Positions 4,582 through 10,194 of a stretch of 10,194 nucleotides of DNA are shown one piece after another; position 1 is the stretch's first letter; each line of letters starts with the position of its first letter. The position numbers and the translations under genes were made by a program. Under the pieces are notes generated by a model. It made no database searches, was not told the origin of the DNA, and was given only the letters and a program-made list of their open reading frames with translations. The DNA lies in the NCBI GenBank assembly GCA_034189065.1, contig JAXHVQ010000178.1, positions 1-10,194 of the forward strand. The letters run 5' to 3'. Origin of the DNA: FACHB-1406 sp034189065 (GTDB lineage Bacteria; Cyanobacteriota; Cyanobacteriia; Cyanobacteriales; Spirulinaceae).

Positions 4582-6669
4582 TTGTTGCTTGCTATCCTAA
4601 AATTACCAAATTTTCGTCGATTGCAGCGCGGCACCGGCTCTTTCAACTATCTTCCCGTGTGGCTAATCCTTACCATAGGAGTTGTTCTATCGGGCAGTTT
4701 AGCCGGTACAGTGTACCGATGGGAACAAGCTGAAAATCAAGAACAGTATGCCCAACGTGCCGATGCGATCGCGTATTCCCTCCAGCGCAACCTCGACGAT
4801 GCCACCCAAGTCGCCAGAGCGGTTGCCGGATTGTATAATGCGTCCGAGCGCGTTACCCAAGAGGAATTCGGGCGCTTTAGCCAACAAATTTTGAAAGACT
4901 CGCCCAAACTTCTGAGTATCGGCTTTGCGCAACGCATTACCGCACGCGATCGCCTAACCTACGAACGCCAACAAGGGAGAGCGATTTGGGAACTCGCGCA
5001 ACCCAGAGAAGGAAAGGTTTCCGAGGCAGTCCCCGCAGGCGATCGCGCGGAATACTACCCGACGACTTATATCGAACCGTTGAACAAACAGAAAGCCTTC
5101 TTGGGTTACGATGTTGCCGCGCAATGGCAAGACCAAATCGCGATCGCGCGCGCCCGAGATACGGGTACGATGTCAGCGACAGAGCGAATCTCTCTCGAAA
5201 CAGACAGCAATCCCGGTTTCGTCCTCTACTCCCCCGTCTATCGCTCCCAGCAGCCTCTCGATACGGCTCAACAGCGCAGTCAAGCGTTTATCGGCGTAAC
5301 GTATACGACTTTCCCCATTGGAGATATTGTTCGAGCGTCGTTAAAAGGACTCGATATTGACAACCTCAACTTTTATCTCTATAAAATGTCGGTCGATCGC
5401 CTCGAATCCGCACTCGGTAAGGGATTGGATTCTCCGCGCGATCGCTTGCTTTTGGCTTATCACTCATCCCAGGGCAAATTTGTCAAGAGCGAAGGCGAAA
5501 TTGTTTTACCTCGTAGCTGTTTGAATCGCGCGATCGCGCTTGACTGTCTTCGTACTGTCAATCTCCAAGGTCGAGAATGGTCGTTGGCGATCGTCCCCAC
5601 CGCCGAGTTTGCCGAACCTTATTGGCGGACTCGCAGTATTTTCGCGATCGGGTTGCTATCTACCGGTATTCTTGCGCTTTATTTAGGAATGTCCCAGCGG
5701 CGAAATACCCAACAAAAACGATTGCTGAAAGCTTTAACTGCATCCGATCTCCATCTCAGGCAGCAAAAAGACGAACTTCAAAATGCGCTGCACCAACTGA
5801 AAAAAGCCCAACTCGAACTCGTTCACAGCGAAAAAATGTCCAGTCTCGGTCAGTTGGCTGCCGGAATTGCTCACGAAATTAATAATCCTGTCAATTTTAT
5901 ATCGGGCAATATTAATTATGCCTTACAATACTCCCAAGATATCTTAGGATTGGTCGAACTTTATCAACAATATTATCCTCAACCCGCACCTGCCATTGTC
6001 GAAGAAGTTGAAGCAATCGAACTCGACTATATCCGCGAAGACTTCCCGAAAATTTTGCAATCGATGGAGGTGGGAACCGAACGCATTCAAACAATTGTTG
6101 CTGCAATGCGTAATTTTGCTCGTAAGAACGAGGCGGAGAAAAAACCGGTCGATCTTCATCAGGGAGTTGAGAGTACGCTGATGATTTTACAGCATCGACT
6201 GAAAGCACAACAGGAAAGAGGTGAAATCGAAGTGATTCGAGAATATGGCGATTTACCCTTAGTTGAGTGCAACGCCGGACAGATTAATCAGGTGTTTATG
6301 AATCTTATTGGAAATGCTATTGACGCATTGGAAGAAGCGTATATGACAGGGGATAAATCGGAGAGTCCCAAAATCTGGATTCGGACTCAGTTTAAAGGTT
6401 GCGATCGCGTTTTGGTCGAAATTGCTGACAACGGTTTTGGCATTCCTCCCGAGTGCCAAAAATCTTTATTCGATCCATTTTTCACAACGAAATCTGTCGG
6501 CAAAGGAACGGGTTTGGGTCTGTCGATTAGCTATCAGATTATCACTGAATTTCATCGCGGCGAACTTCAATGCGGCTGTCGTCCTGAAGGAGGCGCAGTT
6601 TTTCAAATCCAACTTCCCGCGATCGCAAGTCTATCGGTATCGCGAACAAAAGAAGCTAGGAGAGAGTAA
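4582..6669 (+). CDS. Membrane sensor histidine kinase with CHASE domain
   Basis: A 695-residue inner-membrane sensor kinase. Order of parts: short cytosolic N-terminus; transmembrane helix about 24-44; an extracytoplasmic CHASE-type sensor domain about 50-240 (QRNLDDATQVARAVAGLYNA, LLSIGFAQRI, YYPTTYIEP) continuing to about 345; transmembrane helix 354-370; coiled coil about 378-430; a HisKA box GQLAAGIAHEINNPVNF with His431 as the phosphorylated residue; and a HATPase domain with N-box Asn574/Asn578, G1 box Asp616-x-Gly618-x-Gly620, the F box (DPFFTT) and G2 box GTGLGL (642-647). No receiver domain is fused and no response regulator gene lies next to it, so it is an orphan kinase. CHASE domains in other proteins bind small ligands such as cytokinins, but the ligand here is unknown. 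The start is probably TTG (see the ribosome-binding site). It converges with the sulfotransferase gene 24 bases downstream. Confidence 0.93.
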   Translation: MLLAILKLPNFRRLQRGTGSFNYLPVWLILTIGVVLSGSLAGTVYRWEQAENQEQYAQRADAIAYSLQRNLDDATQVARAVAGLYNASERVTQEEFGRFSQQILKDSPKLLSIGFAQRITARDRLTYERQQGRAIWELAQPREGKVSEAVPAGDRAEYYPTTYIEPLNKQKAFLGYDVAAQWQDQIAIARARDTGTMSATERISLETDSNPGFVLYSPVYRSQQPLDTAQQRSQAFIGVTYTTFPIGDIVRASLKGLDIDNLNFYLYKMSVDRLESALGKGLDSPRDRLLLAYHSSQGKFVKSEGEIVLPRSCLNRAIALDCLRTVNLQGREWSLAIVPTAEFAEPYWRTRSIFAIGLLSTGILALYLGMSQRRNTQQKRLLKALTASDLHLRQQKDELQNALHQLKKAQLELVHSEKMSSLGQLAAGIAHEINNPVNFISGNINYALQYSQDILGLVELYQQYYPQPAPAIVEEVEAIELDYIREDFPKILQSMEVGTERIQTIVAAMRNFARKNEAEKKPVDLHQGVESTLMILQHRLKAQQERGEIEVIREYGDLPLVECNAGQINQVFMNLIGNAIDALEEAYMTGDKSESPKIWIRTQFKGCDRVLVEIADNGFGIPPECQKSLFDPFFTTKSVGKGTGLGLSISYQIITEFHRGELQCGCRPEGGAVFQIQLPAIASLSVSRTKEARRE

Positions 6670-6693
6670 AGCATAATTCTAATTTACTGCCAG

Positions 6694-7506
6694 TTAATCG
6701 CTTTCCAAAAACTTAGCATAATTTGTTTGACTGATAAAGTCTACTACTTCCTGATAATTTTCAATATCTTGATCTAGGCTTTTCTGAGATACTTTTTTAA
6801 GTTGAGCTTTTATAGGAACTGATTCCACTCCTAAATAATCAAAAATTCGATCTAAAGTATTTTGATGGTTGTCGGCGTTCAAAAGATCGGATTCGTAGGT
6901 GATTTCGCAGTAGGGCAGTTTTTGCAGCATTTTTTGGGCTTGTACCAAATTGTTATCGTACCGTTTAAGTTGTTGCATCAATTCTTTTAAGTCGATAGAA
7001 ACTTGCGATCGCTGCAACTTCTCTTGATGCTTTTCGTGCCATTTTCCCCTAGATTGAGCAACTAAATTAGAAACAACTTGACGGAATATATTCAATCGCT
7101 GAAGATAAATAATTTTCCAACCGTCTTGATGTAGTTTCCACAAAAAGTCTTCTGGACTTCCCTGGGATTTGAGTAAAATATCAATAAGCTGCGAAATTTT
7201 TAAGTCAAATCCATAGACGGTTTTTTTGTTTTTTGAAGAATTATACTTAATATAGGTATGGTAGTTGATATACGTATAAGGGAGGAATACTTTTTTGAAA
7301 TTCAGCTTAACGAAAGGAAGGAAAAGTTCTCCATCGCAGTAGATACGGGGATGATCGTTTAAGAGGTTTGCCAATAAAGTGCTGCCCGACCTATAATGAC
7401 ATAAGAGAATAAACTTATTTTCCTTGTAAGGTAGGTTATTGCCCGCAAGTAAACGACGCAAATAACTTTTCAATTCGTGTTGTCTTAAAGACAATTCCTG
7501 TTTCAT
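6694..7506 (-). CDS. PAPS-dependent sulfotransferase, paralogue 1
   Basis: A 270-residue cytosolic sulfotransferase, expected to move sulfate from PAPS to a hydroxyl or amino group. The 5'-phosphosulfate loop is at residues 37-44 (HYRSGSTL, with Arg39-Ser-Gly-Ser-Thr) after the strand KFILLC. The 3'-phosphate-binding pair is Arg138 and Ser146 in YLQRLNIFRQVVSNL, the canonical spacing. TYESDL (203-208) and the Lys/Gln-rich C-terminus follow. I prefer ATG at 7504-7506 because AAGGTG lies five bases upstream; a GTG three codons earlier overlaps that site. It lies 92 bases downstream of its paralogue on the same strand, with a weak 7-bp hairpin (7529-7553) between them, and is probably transcribed with it. 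Sequence is AT-rich compared with neighbours, with a single HIP1 site. The acceptor (sugar, lipid or small molecule) cannot be told. Confidence 0.88.
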   Translation of the reverse strand: MKQELSLRQHELKSYLRRLLAGNNLPYKENKFILLCHYRSGSTLLANLLNDHPRIYCDGELFLPFVKLNFKKVFLPYTYINYHTYIKYNSSKNKKTVYGFDLKISQLIDILLKSQGSPEDFLWKLHQDGWKIIYLQRLNIFRQVVSNLVAQSRGKWHEKHQEKLQRSQVSIDLKELMQQLKRYDNNLVQAQKMLQKLPYCEITYESDLLNADNHQNTLDRIFDYLGVESVPIKAQLKKVSQKSLDQDIENYQEVVDFISQTNYAKFLESD

Positions 7507-7598
7507 TGGTAACACCTTTTGTGTAATAATTAAGTAAGCAAAAATGACTTAATATTTTATTCTAACTGCAACACGCTTAATTTCCCAAATTACGGGAT

Positions 7599-8384
7599 CT
7601 ATGTTTCAAGGAATGTAGCATACTGGGTTTGACTTAAAAAGGCTTCGATCTCTTCATAATTTTTTAAATCTCGCGCAATATTTTCACGAGCCACTTTGCG
7701 ATGCTTGCTTTTAACGGGAACTGATTCGATTTCTAAGTAGCTGAAAATTTGGTCTAGGGTTTTCTGATGATTCTCTGAATCTAGGAGATCGGATTCGTAA
7801 GTTAGGTCTAAATGAGGAATATCTTTTAAGAGAGCGCTCGCTTTTTGTAAATTGTCCTCGTGGTACTCAATTTCTGCCATCAATTTTTCAACTTCAATAA
7901 CGACGGACTGACGTTGTATAAGTTTATCTTTTTTTTCGTGCCATTCGTTTCTAGAGCGAGCCATTAGGTTAGAAATGGATTGGCGCAGCAAGTTTAATCG
8001 CTTCAAATAAATAATTTTCCAACCCTCTTGGTGCAACTTTTGTAAGAAGCATTCGGGACTTTCTTGAAATTGAGGAAGGGTTTCAAAAACCTGGATAACC
8101 TTCAAGTCAAAGCCATAAATAGGTTGCTTTTTCTTGGAAGCATGGTAGTTAATGTAGACGTGAGGAAATAGAACTTTTCTGTAGTCTAGTTTCACAAAGG
8201 GTAAAAATAGTTCCCCGTCGCAACGAATTTGAGGATGAGAGTTTAATAAGTCGGTTAATAAAGTCGTTCCCGCTCTATAATGACCTAAAAGAATAAATTT
8301 TTGCTGAGGTAGATCGTACCTTTTGATCCAACGGCGAAGATACGTATAAAACTCGTCCGTTTTTACCGCAATGTTACTTTTCAT
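7599..8384 (-). CDS. PAPS-dependent sulfotransferase, paralogue 2
   Basis: A 261-residue paralogue of the downstream gene. In the stretch from KFILL to the YINYH motif about seven in ten residues agree, and both share DGELFLPFVKL, GWKIIYL, TYESDL and NHQ-TLD. The 5' loop is Arg37-Ala-Gly-Thr-Thr-Leu42 (HYRAGTTL) and the 3' pair is Arg129 and Ser137. The longest reading frame starts at a TTG at 8462, adding 26 residues that have no match in the paralogue and only a poor ribosome-binding site. I prefer ATG at 8382-8384, which aligns the N-termini (MKSNIAVKTDEFYTYLRR with the paralogue's start), although its own Shine-Dalgarno is also weak. A good promoter lies upstream at 8491-8518. No HIP1 site falls within the preferred reading frame. 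The pair looks like a tandem duplication followed by divergence. Confidence 0.87.
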   Translation of the reverse strand: MKSNIAVKTDEFYTYLRRWIKRYDLPQQKFILLGHYRAGTTLLTDLLNSHPQIRCDGELFLPFVKLDYRKVLFPHVYINYHASKKKQPIYGFDLKVIQVFETLPQFQESPECFLQKLHQEGWKIIYLKRLNLLRQSISNLMARSRNEWHEKKDKLIQRQSVVIEVEKLMAEIEYHEDNLQKASALLKDIPHLDLTYESDLLDSENHQKTLDQIFSYLEIESVPVKSKHRKVARENIARDLKNYEEIEAFLSQTQYATFLET

Positions 8385-8490
8385 TTCACCGTTTTGTTTA
8401 AATCGGAATCGGTCTCGAAACGTTGCGCCCTTGTAAAATTTGAGGGTTGGGAGCGATCGCAAAAAGCCTATGGTTCTAAAGTATCCCGGT

Positions 8491-8518
8491 ATTATAACAA
8501 GCTTTGTCTAAAAATCAA
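8491..8518 (-). promoter_or_regulatory. Sigma-70-type promoter for the sulfotransferase genes
   Basis: Read on the minus strand: -35 TTGATT (8513-8518, four of six consensus), 16-bp spacer, and a perfect -10 TATAAT (8491-8496). Transcription would start near 8484, giving a leader of about 100 bases to the ATG at 8384 or about 22 to the alternative TTG at 8462. The position, in the 172-base gap between the CocE/NonD gene and the sulfotransferases, fits a separate transcript. Confidence 0.6.
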
Positions 8519-8548
8519 CCCCCGATCGCGGATTTATCTTTCCTCAAG

Positions 8549-8562
8549 TTGTAAATTTACAA
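8549..8562. repeat. 14-bp AT-rich palindrome over a stop codon
   Basis: TTGTAAATTTACAA is a perfect palindrome that contains the stop codon of the CocE/NonD gene (8557-8559). It could be a transcript-end structure or a protein site. Short AT palindromes also arise by chance. Confidence 0.35.
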
Positions 8563-10098
8563 TTCGTCGCTCTTTTCCCCACTATCCCATAAGGGGAGAA
8601 GGATTTTAGACGCAAAATGGGAAGTTCCCGTTTTTATTGCGATCGCGAAAATCTTCGCCTCCATCACTTTCATCGACTTCGCCAAATCTCCCGTCCCCGA
8701 ATTCAAGGAATAGGCGGGAAAACAATCGGCACTCAAACTCAGACGCAAGCAATTTCCCCGCGCGACAAACATACAAGTTGCTTGTAACGGAATTTGGACG
8801 AATTCGCCATCGGAATCAACCCGAATATATCCCTGTGTAAAATTGTAAACGCCGCCCGACGGCTGTACTTCCGATAACACCGCACATAAATCAAAACTCG
8901 GTGCCTCAGCTTGACAATAAATCTCGACAACTCCCTTTCCTACAATTTGTAAATCTTCGGTCAACGGTGCGGAGGTATAGGTTAAAATATCGGTACGGCA
9001 ATCGAGCGCCAAACGGTCGAAACTCCCGGCTGGTGCGGCAGCGTGACCGCCCAAACTAGGAACGGGTCGCCAAGGATCGCGTACTAAAATATCTTCGCTT
9101 TCAGTTGGTAAATCGGGCGTTAATTCAGCACTCGCCGCCATAAGTTGACCGCCATCGTCTCGCATTCCTGCCAACCCGTTGCTGGCTAAATAATAAGGCG
9201 ATCGCTTATTATCGGGAAACTCGTTAAAATATTGCCAGCGATTGCGTCCCATTTCAAACAAACGCACCGACGGTTCCTCTAAAATACCCGTATCGGTTCC
9301 TTTGAGAAAGCGATCGCACCACCGCACTTGCAACTCATCCACCGGACTGTTAGCCGCCGCACCATAGTCAATTGCGCCCGCTTTTCGTCCCCAAGGAAGG
9401 TGCGCCCAAGGACCGATAATTAAAGATTGGGGAGAGTTGCGATCGCCCATTGTTTTATATAAATTTAACGTTCCTCGCAAATAGGGATCGAACCAACCCC
9501 CAATATGTAACATTGGTAAATCTACCCCATCTAAATTGGGAGAAAGTTGTTCCCAATACTCATCAAACTGGGGACGATTTAACCATTCTTCAAAAAAGTT
9601 ACTCGGCGCATACTTCCTTAAAATCTCGTTAAACTGAGGCGATATATTATAAATCGGGAGATTGCGCGAGGCGGCGTAAAGTTCATTAAAAGCAAGTTCA
9701 TCTCCTTGCAAGCGGGCGGTTTCTGCTGCTAATTGAACCGCCCAACCGAGATTCGCCTGCAAACAAAACGCCCCATTTTCATAGGCCCAGTCCGAGTATA
9801 AATTATAGCCCACCATTCCCGGACAAAGAACTTTAAGGGCATTAGGTTTAGCAGAAGCGGCGTAAAGTTGCGTCATCCCCTGATAGGAAAAGCCATACAT
9901 CCCAACTTTTCCCGTACTTCCCGGCAACTGTGCCGCCCATTCCACCGTATCAAATCCATCTTCCACTTCCCCTTCAAATAAGCGGAATTTTCCTTGTGAA
10001 GTGCCTCTCCCGCGTACATCTTGGACGACGACAATGTAACCTCGGGCGGCATACCAGCGGGGATGGGCGTAGACGACGGTGGAGGCGATCGCGCGTCC
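8557..10098 (-). CDS. CocE/NonD-family serine hydrolase, N-terminus displaced
   Basis: A member of the CocE/NonD (X-Pro dipeptidyl-peptidase S15-like) family, which cleaves esters or acyl-amides or peptides; the true substrate is unknown. The minus strand gives the family core from GRAIASTVVYAHPRWY through QDVRGRGTS to the C-terminus, 513 residues. The catalytic triad is visible: Ser (codon 9886-9888) in GFSYQG, Asp (9487-9489) in GGWFDPYLRG, and His (9400-9402) in GPWAH. A C-terminal jelly-roll-type domain ends in LRLSLSADCFPAY and a short tail. No start codon belongs at 10098. The frame stays open to 10194, but its translation there (VIRGGDRDYRDGRYPHRVSSH in part) does not fit the family, whereas the expected preceding sequence is on the plus strand at 10095-10194. 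An automated caller would likely start at an internal GTG (9966) or run off the edge. The domain call is firm; whether the gene is intact in the organism is open. Confidence 0.88.
   Translation of the reverse strand, partial: GRAIASTVVYAHPRWYAARGYIVVVQDVRGRGTSQGKFRLFEGEVEDGFDTVEWAAQLPGSTGKVGMYGFSYQGMTQLYAASAKPNALKVLCPGMVGYNLYSDWAYENGAFCLQANLGWAVQLAAETARLQGDELAFNELYAASRNLPIYNISPQFNEILRKYAPSNFFEEWLNRPQFDEYWEQLSPNLDGVDLPMLHIGGWFDPYLRGTLNLYKTMGDRNSPQSLIIGPWAHLPWGRKAGAIDYGAAANSPVDELQVRWCDRFLKGTDTGILEEPSVRLFEMGRNRWQYFNEFPDNKRSPYYLASNGLAGMRDDGGQLMAASAELTPDLPTESEDILVRDPWRPVPSLGGHAAAPAGSFDRLALDCRTDILTYTSAPLTEDLQIVGKGVVEIYCQAEAPSFDLCAVLSEVQPSGGVYNFTQGYIRVDSDGEFVQIPLQATCMFVARGNCLRLSLSADCFPAYSLNSGTGDLAKSMKVMEAKIFAIAIKTGTSHFASKILLPLWDSGEKSDEL
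10081..10093. repeat. Secondary 13-bp inverted repeat, left copy (partner 10143-10155)
   Basis: GGAGGCGATCGCG is the exact reverse complement of CGCGATCGCCTCC at 10143-10155. It is built on HIP1 sites and overlaps the 14-bp repeat, giving a second possible exchange point. The protein reading places the actual breakpoint at the 14-bp pair, not here. Confidence 0.8.
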
Positions 10099-10099
10099 G
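10086..10099 (+). repeat. 14-bp inverted repeat, left copy
   Basis: CGATCGCGCGTCCG is the perfect reverse complement of 10181-10194. It marks the point where the minus-strand CocE/NonD coding sequence stops fitting its family and the 81-bp flipped segment begins. It contains most of a HIP1 site. Confidence 0.92.
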
Positions 10100-10194
10100 A
10101 GATGGGACGAGACTCGATGCGGATATCTACCGTCCCGATAGTCGCGATCGCCTCCCCGTATTACTAATGCGACAACCCTACGGACGCGCGATCG
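10095..10194 (+). pseudogene. N-terminal part of the CocE/NonD protein on the opposite strand
   Basis: The plus-strand frame beginning GTC at 10095 reads VRDGTRLDADIYRPD, then SRDRLPVLLMRQPYGRAI, running off the window edge. This is the textbook beginning of CocE/NonD proteins: the RDG-x-RLDADIYRP strand followed by the PVLLMR-x-PYGR motif. It belongs directly before ASTVVYAHP, which is on the minus strand ending near 10090. The GRAI codons are present in both orientations because they lie in the 14-bp inverted repeat. Joining the two by flipping 10100-10180 gives an uninterrupted frame, with RSRV from the outer repeat preceding RDG. The start codon would lie a few residues to a few tens of residues beyond the window. 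It is labelled pseudogene only to mark the broken arrangement; see the main CDS. Confidence 0.88.
10181..10194 (-). repeat. 14-bp inverted repeat, right copy, at the window edge
   Basis: CGGACGCGCGATCG, the reverse complement of 10086-10099. The window ends on its last base, so the repeat may be longer than 14 bp; inward it stops at once (A at 10100 faces A at 10180). Confidence 0.92.

Noticed and set aside
6665..6688. Terminator between the kinase and sulfotransferase 1 (AGTAAA/TTTACT)
   Set aside because: Six A/T-rich pairs with a 12-base loop and no T-run. It could be chance, so I do not call it.
6694..10194. A defence or biosynthetic island uniting the sulfotransferases and the CocE/NonD hydrolase
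   Set aside because: No nuclease, toxin, carrier protein, synthase or glycosyltransferase is present. A separate promoter and a 172-base gap split the genes, so I see no evidence of a joint system.

Overview
The window looks cyanobacterial. The palindrome GCGATCGC (HIP1), a hallmark of many cyanobacterial genomes, occurs about two dozen times in 10.2 kb, and the gene set fits a free-living, probably filamentous or mat-type cyanobacterium (CHASE-domain sensor kinase, CPA1 antiporter, G/C-run and A-rich intergenic repeats). No tRNA, rRNA, CRISPR array or recognisable transposase is present.

Layout. 1-249 (+) is the C-terminal end of a glutamine-dependent asparagine synthase. A GC-rich palindrome (266-283) separates it from two minus-strand genes of unknown function: a small lipoprotein (924-1358) and a 174-residue cytosolic-type protein (327-851). 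A 767-base gap (1359-2125) holds a 318-bp element bounded by 37-bp inverted repeats (1696-2013) with guanine-run tracts just inside each end. Then come a CPA1-type cation/proton antiporter (2126-3361, +), an alpha/beta-hydrolase-fold protein whose nucleophile serine position is glycine (3597-4340, +), and an orphan membrane histidine kinase with a CHASE sensor domain (4582-6669, +). Converging on the kinase are two tandem sulfotransferase paralogues (6694-7506 and 7599-8384, -) and a CocE/NonD-type serine hydrolase (8557 to the window end, -).

The most striking feature is at the right edge. The CocE/NonD gene reads normally on the minus strand only as far as its GRAI motif (about 10098). The piece of protein that should precede it is encoded on the opposite strand, at 10095-10194. 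The two parts meet at perfect 14-bp inverted repeats (10086-10099 and 10181-10194) around an 81-bp segment. Flipping that segment restores one continuous reading frame. This is either a real inversion (possibly a switch) or a fold-back artefact at a contig end; the sequence alone cannot decide.

No multi-gene defence or biosynthetic system is convincingly present. The sulfotransferase pair, with AT-rich sequence and only one HIP1 site in 1.7 kb, looks like accessory cargo for modifying an unknown acceptor. The other genes seem to be independent transcription units.
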